Program-made: the position numbers and the translations under genes | Assembly: GCF_005885605.1 (NCBI RefSeq) | Contig: NZ_SZVP01000006.1 | Location: forward strand, 102,158 to 166,157 | Reading direction: 5' to 3' | DNA length: 64,000 bases | Source of the DNA: Colwellia ponticola | GTDB taxonomy: Bacteria; Pseudomonadota; Gammaproteobacteria; Enterobacterales; Alteromonadaceae | Shown here: positions 1 through 8,511 of the stretch, in pieces | Layout: every line of letters starts with the position of its first letter | Numbering within the stretch: position 1 is the stretch's first letter | Notes under the pieces: generated by a model | The model's input: the letters and a program-made list of their open reading frames with translations, nothing else | What the model was told of the DNA's origin: nothing | Databases searched by the model: none

Positions 1-902
1 GTGACAGATTTTATACCTGCGGGTAATAAAGAAGCCCCTTGATTAACTACTGCGTTAACAGCGCCGGGATCAAGTTTAATTTTACCGCGACTTTTTAAGG
101 TATGTTTTAACCAATGTTTTTTAGCGCTAATAATATCTTTGTCACCAGCAAAACGAGTACCTGGATTAACCTGTGCTAAAAGCGAGCTAAATACTTCACT
201 TTTAGTACCATTAAGAATATAGGTGTTTATGCCGTGTTCAGTGGCTTTTTCAGCTGCTTGAATTTTAGTTTTCATGCCACCCTTAGCTAAAGGATTGCGA
301 CTTGTACCAGCCATGGCATAAATTTCATCGGTGATTTCATCTATATTAGGGATTAAGACCGCATCGTCAGCGATGTTAGGGTCTTTGGTAAATACCCCAT
401 CAATATCACTTAATATAAATAAACTATCAGCTTCACAAGCTTGCGCTACTAATGCTGCAATATTGTCATTGTCGCCTATGGAAAGGGCTTGCGTGGTAAC
501 CGTATCATTTTCATTAACAATGGGTAATATACCATTAGCTAATTGAATTTTGATGGTTTCCTGAATGCTTATATAGCGCTCTCTATCGGCTAAATCATTC
601 TGTGTGATGAGTATTTGACTACAAGGAACATCAAAAAATCGTTGCCAGTTAGCCATCATTTGCATCTGACCAACACTAGACATTGCCTTTTTAGTGGCGA
701 GTGATAACTCGGGGGAGCCATGTTGAATAATAGTACGACCAGCTGCGACACCGCCGGAGGACACTAAAATAATTTCTTTACCTTGCAGTTGACACTGAGT
801 GATAAATTGCGCAATTGCTAAGATATATTGACCGCTACAACCATCACTAGTTGGGGCGACTAAAGCACTACCAACTTTGATTACAGCTCTATTAAAGTCC
901 AT
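1..902 (-). CDS. proB: Glutamate 5-kinase (partial, C-terminus outside window)
   Basis: ProB phosphorylates the gamma-carboxyl of glutamate with ATP, the first step of proline synthesis in the cytosol. Translation from the ATG at 902 gives an amino-acid-kinase fold: N-terminal VIKVGSALV, the glycine loop VSSGGVAAGR, then NENDTV, GDNDNIAALVA and LAKGGMKTKI, all typical of this family. The start has a good ribosome site (AAGGAGA) seven bases upstream. About 300 codons are visible. The kinase domain is complete and the segment leading into the C-terminal PUA domain is reached at the window edge, so the gene runs off the left side. proA would be the expected downstream neighbour but is not in view. 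Confidence 0.93.
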   Translation of the reverse strand, partial: MDFNRAVIKVGSALVAPTSDGCSGQYILAIAQFITQCQLQGKEIILVSSGGVAAGRTIIQHGSPELSLATKKAMSSVGQMQMMANWQRFFDVPCSQILITQNDLADRERYISIQETIKIQLANGILPIVNENDTVTTQALSIGDNDNIAALVAQACEADSLFILSDIDGVFTKDPNIADDAVLIPNIDEITDEIYAMAGTSRNPLAKGGMKTKIQAAEKATEHGINTYILNGTKSEVFSSLLAQVNPGTRFAGDKDIISAKKHWLKHTLKSRGKIKLDPGAVNAVVNQGASLLPAGIKSV

Positions 903-1298
903 CTGTTCTCCTTATGTTATGCTTGACCCAGTATGCTATAAATCGAGTAAAAACTCAATTGATAAGGTTATTGTTCATAATTTGAAGGTATAAAACGTAT
1001 ACTTTTAATCTTTTCATAACATATATATAGACAAGTGTTCATTTTACAAGGTTTCTCCTTACTAATAATGATCATTGCCCTACCATAAAATTATAATGTG
1101 TGTTTTTTATGCAAGTACAGAGCTTACTCGCAGTACTTCTTATAAATGAACTTGTTTGTTAATCTGCGATAAAAAATTTTAATTATTGATTGAATCGTGA
1201 TTAAATGGCGCTATCCATATTACCTTATACCATTACGCTAAAGAAGTGACCACTTTCTTATACGGATTGGTATACTTATTATTCGTTATTATTAAGCT
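903..1298. other. Intergenic region between divergent proB and acyltransferase genes
   Basis: About 400 bases without a convincing gene. It is very AT-rich. It holds a short palindrome AATGATCATT near 1066-1075, which resembles half of a Fur box but is not long enough to claim one. The proB ribosome site lies at the left end. It should contain promoters for both flanking genes; I could not fix either one. Confidence 0.5.
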
Positions 1299-2222
1299 AT
1301 GCTAAATTTTTTACCCGCAAAAGTGATCGGCTTTTTATCTATTACCCTTTATATAATTAATACTATATTTTGGTTGTTACCTATTTTAGTTTTTTCTTTA
1401 TTTAAAGCCTTAATACCACTAAATACTTCTAAAAAAGTATTTAGTTATTTACTTGATTTAATGGCGAGTAATTGGGTTGCTATTAACAGTGTTATCCAAA
1501 AAATATTCACTAAAACAACCATTGTAGTCACTGGCTTAGAAGACCTTAAAATCGACGATTGGTATTTAGTGTTAGCAAACCATCAAAGCTGGGTTGATAT
1601 TGTGGTATTACAGCGAGCATTACACGGTAACATTCCTTTTTTAAAGTTTTTTCTAAAAAAAGAACTCATTTATATACCTTTATTAGGGCTAGCCTGGTGG
1701 GCACTCGACTTTCCTTTTATGAAACGCTATAGCCAAGCCTTTTTAAAGAAAAATCCTCATCTGCGCGGTAAAGACTTAGAAACAACCCGCAATGCTTGTG
1801 CTAAATTTAAGCATAAACCTGTCAGTGTAATGAATTTTATTGAGGGCACTCGCTTTACCCAAAAAAAACATGATATGCAAGGTTCCCCGTTTAAAAACCT
1901 GCTTAAGCCTAAATCAGGTGGCATCTCTTTTGTACTAGATGCCATGGGAGAGCATTTAGCTAAAATTGTTGACGTGACAATTTATTACCCTGAAGGCATT
2001 CCTAACTTTAGTGACTTTATTTATGGGCAAGTAGGGACGGTTTATATTGATATTCAAACGTATGATATTGACAGTGAACTGGGGCATATCGATTTTTCAG
2101 ACCGTAATGACCGAATTGCTTTTCAAAAATGGTTAACTCAGTTTTGGTCTGATAAAGATAAAAAGCTCGAGGCGTTGAAGCATAAGCATAGTGAGCCAAA
2201 TAATAACGCTTTGGTGGACTAG
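1299..2222 (+). CDS. YihG-like inner-membrane lysophospholipid acyltransferase
   Basis: A 307-residue member of the PlsC/LPLAT family, which transfers acyl chains to lysophospholipids at the inner membrane. The catalytic HX4D box is visible as NHQSWVD (His95, Asp100) and the acceptor-binding block as EGTRFTQKKH. FLKKELIYIPLLGLAWWALD and PFMKRYS between them match E. coli YihG closely from memory. One or two hydrophobic helices occupy residues 5-40. The ribosome site before the ATG is weak. The gene stands alone on the plus strand and is followed by an Mpo1-like gene, also probably lipid-related. YihG is reported to influence the acyl composition of phospholipids; the exact substrate here is not shown by sequence. 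Confidence 0.85.
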   Translation: MLNFLPAKVIGFLSITLYIINTIFWLLPILVFSLFKALIPLNTSKKVFSYLLDLMASNWVAINSVIQKIFTKTTIVVTGLEDLKIDDWYLVLANHQSWVDIVVLQRALHGNIPFLKFFLKKELIYIPLLGLAWWALDFPFMKRYSQAFLKKNPHLRGKDLETTRNACAKFKHKPVSVMNFIEGTRFTQKKHDMQGSPFKNLLKPKSGGISFVLDAMGEHLAKIVDVTIYYPEGIPNFSDFIYGQVGTVYIDIQTYDIDSELGHIDFSDRNDRIAFQKWLTQFWSDKDKKLEALKHKHSEPNNNALVD

Positions 2223-2284
2223 TACCGCCTTTTTGGGTCATGGTTTGCTCGAGGCTAAACTACTTAATAGTGAAGGTATTTTAA

Positions 2285-2836
2285 ATGAAGTCAATTGAAG
2301 AGCAGTTAGCGCGCTATAAAAGTGTTCATTTAAATCAAAAAAATATTAATACGCATTTTATTGGTGTACCTTTAATCGTTTTCGCGGTTACGCTCATGCT
2401 TAGTGCGATTACTATTGAAATAAATCTCGATAACGTCTTAAGTACAGAGGGGACGCTAAGCTTTACTTTAGCTATGGTCATCTTTGCTTTTGTCGCTTTG
2501 TATTATGCCGCCTTACACCGTTTATTAGCGTTGGGTATGCTGATTTATCTCTTAATTAATTTATTTGTTGCACAATTATTTAGTGACAGTGAAGGTCTGC
2601 TTTATATCGCGTTAGCTTTATTTGTTGTTGGTTGGATTATTCAATTTATTGGTCATTATTATGAGAAGGCTAAACCTGCCTTTGTTGATGATTTAAGTCA
2701 GTTTTTAATTGGGCCTTTATTTTTAATGGCTGAAGTCTATTTTTTCTTAGGTTTAGAGTCGAGATTACAGGCGGATATTACTAAATTAGCCATAGAAAAA
2801 CGTAACGCACTATCCGATAAAGCCAGTTCTAAATAG
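2285..2836 (+). CDS. Mpo1-like (DUF962) integral membrane protein
   Basis: 183 residues with four hydrophobic helices. Two histidine-bearing segments, VHLNQKNINTHFIGVPLIVF near the N-terminus and WIIQFIGHYYEKAKPAF in the second half, are hallmarks of the DUF962/YGL010w family. The yeast member Mpo1 is an Fe(II)-dependent dioxygenase that acts on 2-hydroxy fatty acids (alpha-oxidation). Bacterial members are mostly uncharacterised. AAGG lies nine bases before the ATG. It follows the acyltransferase gene by 62 bases, so the two may be co-transcribed; a joint role in lipid remodelling is inference. Confidence 0.8.
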   Translation: MKSIEEQLARYKSVHLNQKNINTHFIGVPLIVFAVTLMLSAITIEINLDNVLSTEGTLSFTLAMVIFAFVALYYAALHRLLALGMLIYLLINLFVAQLFSDSEGLLYIALALFVVGWIIQFIGHYYEKAKPAFVDDLSQFLIGPLFLMAEVYFFLGLESRLQADITKLAIEKRNALSDKASSK

Positions 2837-2851
2837 TGCATCGTCATTTAT

Positions 2852-3709
2852 TTAGCGTTGTCGAATAACGCCTTCCTGCATAGTAGAAGCAACTAACTGA
2901 CCTTGACGGTTGTATATTTGCCCACGAACTAAGCCTCTACCATTACTTGCCGACGGACTATCCATACAATAAAGCAACCAATCATCAAAGCGAAATGGGC
3001 GATGAAACCACATAGCGTGATCTATGGTGGCAATTTGAAAGTTAGGGTGCCAATGGCTAGCGCCATGAGGAAGTAATGCCGTTGGTAAAAAGTTTAAGTC
3101 GGAAGTATAAGCGAGCATATAAGTATGTATGCCTAAATCATCAGGCAAATCACCGTTAGCTTTTATCCACATTTGACTGGCAGAATCAGTGGCTGTTGGC
3201 TGTAACCAGTTATATTGCTGAACAGGGCGCATATCAATAGGCTTCTCAGCTAAAAATTTCTCGCGTATAGGCTCAGGTATATACTGTTGATTGTCTCTAA
3301 TGAAGTCCATAAATGAGGGCAACTCTTCAGGCGGTGTTACATCAGGCATGATATCTTGATGATCAAAGCCTGTTTCAGTATGTTGAAAAGAGGCAGTCAT
3401 ATAAAAAATAGCTTTACCATTTTGCACAGCTTGCACTCTACGTGTGCTAAAACTTGAGCCATCACGAATGTTTTCTACTTCATAAACAACCGGCAAACTG
3501 GCATCGCCTGGGCGTAAAAAGTAAGAATGTAGTGAGTGAACAAATCGATTAGCGACAATAGTCTCTTGCGCGGCTGAGAGTGCTTGGCCCATTACTTGGC
3601 CGCCAAAAAGTGAATTAAAGCCTAAATCTTGACTTTGTCCACGATAGATACCTTGCTCAATCACTTCTAATGTTAATAACGCTGATAATTCATCTAATAC
3701 ACGTGTCAT
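2852..3709 (-). CDS. tesB: Acyl-CoA thioesterase II
   Basis: TesB hydrolyses acyl-CoA of various chain lengths to free fatty acid and CoA. The 285-residue protein has the double hot-dog organisation of the family. The N-terminal half has the signature GQVMGQALSAA and SYFLRPGD. The C-terminal half has ATIDHAMWFHRPF, whose Asp is a catalytic residue in E. coli TesB, and VASTMQEGVIR, which carries the catalytic Gln. The length equals the E. coli enzyme. An AGGT ribosome site precedes the ATG. It converges with the Mpo1-like gene, with only 15 bases between the stops. Confidence 0.95.
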   Translation of the reverse strand: MTRVLDELSALLTLEVIEQGIYRGQSQDLGFNSLFGGQVMGQALSAAQETIVANRFVHSLHSYFLRPGDASLPVVYEVENIRDGSSFSTRRVQAVQNGKAIFYMTASFQHTETGFDHQDIMPDVTPPEELPSFMDFIRDNQQYIPEPIREKFLAEKPIDMRPVQQYNWLQPTATDSASQMWIKANGDLPDDLGIHTYMLAYTSDLNFLPTALLPHGASHWHPNFQIATIDHAMWFHRPFRFDDWLLYCMDSPSASNGRGLVRGQIYNRQGQLVASTMQEGVIRQR

Positions 3710-3886
3710 TTTTTACCTATATATCAAAGACTATTTGATGATAAATTCACTAATTTAAGTTAACTAGTGTAATCGCTATTGATGTTATAAGTAAAGTGGG
3801 TTAAATTTCGTTCAAATTACTGTTAGTTATTCATAAAGACAATTATAAAGACAATCATAAAATAATTAGACTAGGGAAGGGAAGTT

Positions 3887-4144
3887 ATGGCCGTAATTAG
3901 GCAAAGAGAAGAGCTGCTTGAGAGACGGCAAAAAGTGCTAGACAATACAGATGAGCTTTGGCAAGACTTAACCTTAGCCCAAAAGTTTTCTGCCAGTAGC
4001 CTAACCCAATTTGGTTATAAACTTAATTTCATTAGAGATTTTCATGATACCCATGTGGCCGTGTTAAGCTGTAATGACACTATTGCTGTTATTTCTAAAG
4101 GTGGAGAAATCAACACTCACCCAAATATTAAAATTCGCTCCTAA
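3887..4144 (+). CDS. Small conserved-looking protein of unknown function
   Basis: An 85-residue product I do not recognise. A strong purine-rich ribosome site (GGAAGGGAAG) stands just before the ATG, and a good terminator follows at 4179, so it is very probably a real monocistronic gene. Residues 1-35 are charged and likely helical (RQREELLERRQKVL). The rest looks like a short beta-rich module (HVAVLSCNDTIAVISKGGEI). There is no signal peptide, membrane helix or cysteine cluster. It sits between tesB and yihI. Confidence 0.7.
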   Translation: MAVIRQREELLERRQKVLDNTDELWQDLTLAQKFSASSLTQFGYKLNFIRDFHDTHVAVLSCNDTIAVISKGGEINTHPNIKIRS

Positions 4145-4178
4145 GTTCAGCTGAGGTTCAACTTAAGTTCAAGAAATA

Positions 4179-4203
4179 AAAAAGTGCTGAGAGCGCTTTT
4201 TTT
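4179..4203 (+). terminator. Rho-independent terminator of the 85-aa gene
   Basis: Stem AAAAAGTGCT / AGCGCTTTTT (10 pairs, one G-T) with a three-base loop, followed by more T residues. It lies 34 bases after the stop of the small gene and before yihI. Confidence 0.8.
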
Positions 4204-4277
4204 GTTTCTTTTTCCTGCATTTAATCCATTAATGACGTAAAATAGCGGTCATTATTAGTAAAGAAGTTATTGTAATC

Positions 4278-4886
4278 ATGTCTCGTTCAAAAAAATCTAG
4301 AAAACCAGGTGGAGCACCAACGGCTAAACCTAAGTTAAGTAAGCAAGAATTAGAAAAAGTAGAAAAACGTATCCGTAAAAAAACCGGTAAAGTGTCGGGC
4401 AATCGCCAGAAAGAAGCTAAACCACAATTCGCTGATGATAATAATAAAGCGGGTAATAAAGACCCACGTCTTGGTAGTAAAACGCCCATTGTCTTAGGGA
4501 AAGCAATTAGCAAACAAGAAAAATCAGCACAAGCTAAAGCTACTAGCGCCAAAGTTTCTCCTATTGCTAAGGTACGTTTTGTTGATAGCACCGATGCTGA
4601 GTTACCTTTAAAACAAGCGCTAACAGCAGAGCAAGAGTTAGACGCTATTGAAGAAGACGAGATGTTACAAAGCATTTTAGCTAAACAAGAAGCTAATATT
4701 GACTTAACGGAACAAGATGTTAATTACTACAATGACATGATGGATCGCCACCAAGCGTTATCAGCTGAATTAGGTCTTGATGAAGAAGATGAATTTAGCG
4801 AGAGTGATGAAGTAAACGACAACGAAGATGATTTGTGGGATAAATTAGATCGCACAGATTTTTCAGACTTTGAAAACAAAGAGTAA
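4278..4886 (+). CDS. yihI: Der GTPase-activating protein YihI
   Basis: YihI stimulates GTP hydrolysis by the ribosome-assembly GTPase Der and so restrains late 50S assembly. The 202-residue product begins with the family's basic tail (MSRSKKSRKPGGAPT), continues with a lysine-rich stretch to about residue 100, and ends in an acidic C-terminal half (EEDEMLQSILAKQE, then EDEFSESDEVNDNEDDLWDK). This basic-to-acidic design is diagnostic. The neighbourhood yihI - DUF2489 - hemN resembles the yihI-hemN adjacency of enterobacteria. The next gene starts five bases after the yihI stop, so the two are translationally close. Confidence 0.9.
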   Translation: MSRSKKSRKPGGAPTAKPKLSKQELEKVEKRIRKKTGKVSGNRQKEAKPQFADDNNKAGNKDPRLGSKTPIVLGKAISKQEKSAQAKATSAKVSPIAKVRFVDSTDAELPLKQALTAEQELDAIEEDEMLQSILAKQEANIDLTEQDVNYYNDMMDRHQALSAELGLDEEDEFSESDEVNDNEDDLWDKLDRTDFSDFENKE

Positions 4887-4891
4887 TCCGA

Positions 4892-5380
4892 ATGAGTGAT
4901 TTTTGGTTCTATGCTTTGTTACTTGCTACTATTATTGTCATTGCGCTCGCGTTTTATGCCGGTAAATTATTAAAACAGCTTGCCGAGCAAAAAAACCAAC
5001 AAGCGCAACAAAAGTTAGCCCAGCAGCAAGCACTAAAAAAACACGATAAAAAAATACTCGATAGTGTGTTATTAATTACCCGCGCTATGCAAGCGCAGCA
5101 GTGTGAGTTTGATGAAGGTTGCTGGCGCTTATCGGTATTGCTATCGTCTTTGAAGACATTCACTGACTTGTCTGCTCAGTTTCCGAGTATTTACGCGCTC
5201 TATGATGAAATTAAAGATATGGCTATTCTTGATGCGCGTAAACAGTTAACTAAAAAAGAGCGGATGCGAGAAGATTATAAGCGGATGACAGCGTTAAATA
5301 CTATGCACGATGATGTGGTTACTGATTTAACTAACCTGTATGAGTTTACCTCCGAACAACTGACTCGTTTAGCAAGCTAA
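4892..5380 (+). CDS. DUF2489 family membrane-anchored protein
   Basis: 162 residues. One N-terminal transmembrane helix (residues 5-25, FYALLLATIIVIALAFYAGK) is followed by a Gln/Lys-rich coiled coil (about 26-55) and a helical cytoplasmic domain containing DEGCWRLSVLLSSL and KKERMREDYKRM. This matches the DUF2489 family found beside yihI and hemN in gammaproteobacteria. The molecular function is unknown. It starts five bases after yihI, with its ribosome site inside the end of that gene, so the two form one operon. The position suggests a link to ribosome biogenesis or haem synthesis, but that is only context. Confidence 0.82.
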   Translation: MSDFWFYALLLATIIVIALAFYAGKLLKQLAEQKNQQAQQKLAQQQALKKHDKKILDSVLLITRAMQAQQCEFDEGCWRLSVLLSSLKTFTDLSAQFPSIYALYDEIKDMAILDARKQLTKKERMREDYKRMTALNTMHDDVVTDLTNLYEFTSEQLTRLAS

Positions 5381-5389
5381 CACAATAGC

Positions 5390-5427
5390 ATCAAGCGCAA
5401 TAATCATTCTCTGTTATTGCGCTTGAT
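5390..5427. repeat. 14-bp inverted repeat between the DUF2489 gene and hemN
   Basis: Perfect arms ATCAAGCGCAATAA and TTATTGCGCTTGAT separated by ten bases. There is no T-run after the right arm on the plus strand, so it is not a textbook intrinsic terminator. It lies directly upstream of the hemN -10 box and could end the yihI transcript or act as an RNA stabiliser. Confidence 0.8.
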
Positions 5428-5451
5428 CAATACCGGCAAACCACAATCGGC

Positions 5452-5457
5452 TATAAT
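5452..5457 (+). promoter_or_regulatory. Probable -10 element of the hemN promoter
   Basis: A perfect TATAAT 33 bases before the hemN ATG. No good -35 hexamer is found at the usual distance, so the promoter may rely on an activator. An oxygen-responsive regulator would be logical for hemN, but I see no complete FNR site. Confidence 0.5.
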
Positions 5458-5490
5458 ATTTTCGTTAATTACATCAAACGGTAAGAAAAT

Positions 5491-6861
5491 ATGAAAGTAA
5501 GCCAATTTTTCGATAATACGCTATTAAATAAATACAATACTAGCGGACCAAGATACACCTCTTATCCGACAGCGCTAGAGTTTCATGATGACTTTACCCA
5601 TGATGACTTTATTAACGCGATAGAAAACTCACAAAACCGAGAGTTGTCACTGTACGTTCATATTCCCTTTTGTCATACGCTTTGCTATTACTGTGGTTGT
5701 AATAAGGTTATTACTCGTCATCGTGATAAAGCCGATACTTATCTTGAGTATCTAGCTCAAGAAATTGCCCTACAAGCACCACTGTTTAAAGACTATACGG
5801 TTAAACAACTCCATTGGGGTGGTGGTACACCAAGCTTTTTAACCCACTCACAAATTACCAAACTGGTGTCTTTATTAAAAGAGAAATTTAACTTCTCTGA
5901 TAATGTAGAAATGAGCATTGAAATTGATCCACGTGAAATTGAAATGGGGCTCGCTGAACATTTATATTCATTAGGTTTTAATCGTTTGAGTTTAGGTGTA
6001 CAAGATCTTGATTTGAAAGTACAACAAGCTATTAACCGGGTACAGTCAACAGAGTTTATTGGTGACTTTATTGCCCACGCTAAAGCGGTAGGCTTTAAGT
6101 CAATTAACATTGATTTGATTTACGGCTTACCTCATCAAACGCTCGATAATTTCACTAAAACGTTAGTGAAAGCACATGAGTGGGATGTTGAGCGAATTTC
6201 ACTATTTAGTTACGCCCATTTACCCAGTCGTTTTGCTGCACAGCGTAAATTACGTGACGAATGGTTACCTAATGTTGAAGAAAAATTTGCCTTAATGAAG
6301 TTAGCGATAGAAACACTTTGTGATCTTGGTTACGACTTTATTGGTATGGATCATTTTGCTAAGCCTAACGATGAGCTGGCTATTGCACAAAACAATGGCA
6401 GCTTGCATCGTAATTTTCAAGGCTATACCACTGGTGGTGACTGTGATTTATTAGGTTTAGGGGTGTCATCAATTAGCTCTATTGGCAATAGTTTTAGTCA
6501 AAATATAAAAGACCTGAAAGAATATTACCAAGCAATAACAGAAAAACAGCATGCGCTAATTAAAGGCGTAAGTTTATCTAAAGATGATATTTTGCGTGGA
6601 GAGGTTATTCAAGAATTGATGTGTAACTTGTACTTAGACAAGCACATGATTAATGAAAAATACCGTATCAATTTTGATGAGTATTTCGCTGAAGATTTAC
6701 CGTTATTAACCTCGTTTATTGACGACGGTTTATTAGAAAATAATGAGAATTATATTAAAGTAGCGCAAAAAGCGCGTTTATTAATTCGTATTATTTGTAT
6801 GAGTTTTGATGCTTATATGAAAAAACATATTAACCAACAACGCTTTTCACGCGTTATTTAA
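5491..6861 (+). CDS. hemN: Oxygen-independent coproporphyrinogen III oxidase
   Basis: HemN is a radical-SAM enzyme that decarboxylates two propionates of coproporphyrinogen III to give protoporphyrinogen IX without oxygen. The 456-residue protein has the cluster motif PFCHTLCYYCGCNK (Cys61, Cys65, Cys68 bind the 4Fe-4S cluster; Cys70 is the extra conserved Cys). Other family blocks are HWGGGTPSFL, EIDPRE, RLSLGVQD, INIDLIYGLPHQT and GMDHFAKP. The length and the N-terminal substrate-site extension (SGPRYTSYPTA) mark true HemN rather than HemW. It lies downstream of yihI and the DUF2489 gene but has its own -10 box. Confidence 0.96.
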   Translation: MKVSQFFDNTLLNKYNTSGPRYTSYPTALEFHDDFTHDDFINAIENSQNRELSLYVHIPFCHTLCYYCGCNKVITRHRDKADTYLEYLAQEIALQAPLFKDYTVKQLHWGGGTPSFLTHSQITKLVSLLKEKFNFSDNVEMSIEIDPREIEMGLAEHLYSLGFNRLSLGVQDLDLKVQQAINRVQSTEFIGDFIAHAKAVGFKSINIDLIYGLPHQTLDNFTKTLVKAHEWDVERISLFSYAHLPSRFAAQRKLRDEWLPNVEEKFALMKLAIETLCDLGYDFIGMDHFAKPNDELAIAQNNGSLHRNFQGYTTGGDCDLLGLGVSSISSIGNSFSQNIKDLKEYYQAITEKQHALIKGVSLSKDDILRGEVIQELMCNLYLDKHMINEKYRINFDEYFAEDLPLLTSFIDDGLLENNENYIKVAQKARLLIRIICMSFDAYMKKHINQQRFSRVI

Positions 6862-6980
6862 GCTCGTCAATCATAGGCAGGATTAATCCCAGGTTGCTCA
6901 AAGTCGCTCTAGGGTTAATCTTGTTTCTACCTCATATAACTCACTATCGTTTGTTTTTACTTGCTAAAGGCGATGAGTAA

Positions 6981-7232
6981 TCAACTTTCCAATAGCGGCT
7001 GTAGCATTCCCTCTAAGCCATTGAGTTTTACCTCATACATTAACGCCATTTGTTGCCCTAGTTTACCTTCAGGAAAACCCTGGCCATGAAACCAAACTAA
7101 GTAAGGTTCAGGCAATTGTAATAGTTTTCTACCGGCATATTTGCCAAAAGGCATGGTTTGATTGATGGCTTCAATAAGGGCTTGTTGATCGTTTAACAAA
7201 TGACATCCTGTATTAGGTACTGACTCTGTCAT
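6981..7232 (-). CDS. DUF3820 family small protein
   Basis: 83 residues. The core MPFGKYAGRKLLQLPEPYLV followed by WFHGQGFPEGKLGQQM is the DUF3820 signature: a 'fast-growing' FGKYKG-like motif found in many small bacterial proteins and in some exonuclease fusions. There is no signal peptide and no cysteines beyond Cys8. Pfam's description as a putative quorum-sensing-regulated virulence factor derives from one Pseudomonas member and should not be transferred. It is convergent with hemN; a GATTAA-type inverted repeat (6881-6920) between them may end one or both transcripts. Confidence 0.82.
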   Translation of the reverse strand: MTESVPNTGCHLLNDQQALIEAINQTMPFGKYAGRKLLQLPEPYLVWFHGQGFPEGKLGQQMALMYEVKLNGLEGMLQPLLES

Positions 7233-7333
7233 ATTAATGACATATTAAAATCACAAAAGTTTCATAAGCGCTCATTATACTGCTCCTATCTTAAAAGGTT
7301 AACTTAACCTTATTAATTAATGTAGGGATAAAG

Positions 7334-8446
7334 ATGACTATTATTAGAAAACGCAGTGCTGATCACCATGCTCATTTGCCTGGTAATGTACGCGATAATC
7401 AATATATTTTAGCTGAGTTTAGTTTAACTGATGCGCTATTTCAGCAGTTTTCAGGAAAATACAGTGAGTTAAAACCACAGCCTTATTATGATTTATATCA
7501 GTGTCTTGCTGATGTTTTTTTTAAGTTAACTGATGAAGTAGCGCTTGATAATTGCCAGTTTATTGCGAACGATAAATTAGCTCGAGTACGCTACAGTCAA
7601 GAAATGCATCAATGGCAAACCAATCAACAAATTCTATTTTATTATAGCCCCGAAAAGCATCACCTTAAAAAGTCATTTTTTGATGGCAGTAAAAGAGCAC
7701 GCAAAATTTGCTTATTGTTTTTAGCAACGGGCAATGACATTCGAGTTAATGCGGCCAGCTTTCATCATAAGGTCAGTCAAGTAGTCGAGCAGTTTTGTCA
7801 AAAAATAAACATAGCAACTAGCGATATTCGCCTAAGAGATCATCAGCATATTACTTATGATTTATTTGCTAAGCAAAAGGGCTGTACAACCAGCCAGGTT
7901 CATCAACTACGTGAAATTAATAAACGTTACGCCAGTCAAAATGTAACCATACCAAGCCAGCATAGTGCCTTAAATTATGCCGTGGTTACCTTAAATATAA
8001 CTAATGAATTATTGAAGAAAGTAGAAATAGATAGTCATTCAACAGACCCTTACAATCCTTTATATACTTATTTAACGGATAGTTTTACCAAGGTTGCCAA
8101 GCAGTATAATTTGAACAATGGTGCGTTAATTGCCAATGGTTTAGTACCGATTGTGAGGTACAGTATCCACGATATTGTTTCGCGGGTAGGGGAGTTACAA
8201 ATGCTAGGCTATAATCCTGAGCAAAGCCCATGTGGCTTAGTGAGTAAATGGAATGCGGCAGAATTAACCGATAATGTACAGTTGATATTTGTCGCCACCC
8301 CAGAAAATAACAATGAACATGGCTTTGGTCGTTTTTTAAATCAAATTGAACAAGCAATTACCTTAATGGCAGAGGAGCTTGCCATTGAGCCAAGCAAAGA
8401 AGAGATTGTGGTTAGATTTCATCAGCACTTGGCATACCATTTTTAA
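7334..8446 (+). CDS. Uncharacterised 370-aa protein, possibly DUF3083
   Basis: A soluble 370-residue protein with a convincing ribosome site (AGGGAT) before the ATG. It has an internal repeat-like architecture. Two segments, one near residues 30-140 and one near 220-340, each begin with a 'YxxLxDxFxKLxxxxxLxNxxxIANxxxxxVRYS' pattern, e.g. IANDKLARVRYS and IANGLVPIVRYS. This suggests two related domains. I recall a similar family in Shewanella and relatives (DUF3083) but cannot confirm it. No catalytic motif, membrane helix or signal is visible. It stands alone between a DUF3820 gene and a two-component system on the other strand. Confidence 0.7.
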   Translation: MTIIRKRSADHHAHLPGNVRDNQYILAEFSLTDALFQQFSGKYSELKPQPYYDLYQCLADVFFKLTDEVALDNCQFIANDKLARVRYSQEMHQWQTNQQILFYYSPEKHHLKKSFFDGSKRARKICLLFLATGNDIRVNAASFHHKVSQVVEQFCQKINIATSDIRLRDHQHITYDLFAKQKGCTTSQVHQLREINKRYASQNVTIPSQHSALNYAVVTLNITNELLKKVEIDSHSTDPYNPLYTYLTDSFTKVAKQYNLNNGALIANGLVPIVRYSIHDIVSRVGELQMLGYNPEQSPCGLVSKWNAAELTDNVQLIFVATPENNNEHGFGRFLNQIEQAITLMAEELAIEPSKEEIVVRFHQHLAYHF

Positions 8447-8511
8447 ACGTTTTGGTAACCAAGCTATCTTAAAACTTTGCTCAGTGGCTTACTTTAGGAA
8501 ATCTTAGCAAA

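Noticed and set aside
1066..1078. AATGATCATT as a Fur box
   Set aside because: Only ten bases match. A Fur box needs about 19 bases with three hexamers, and neither neighbouring gene is iron-related.
5421..5430. TTGATCAA upstream of hemN as an FNR site
   Set aside because: FNR needs TTGAT-N4-ATCAA. Here the half-sites overlap and it is part of the 14-bp inverted repeat.
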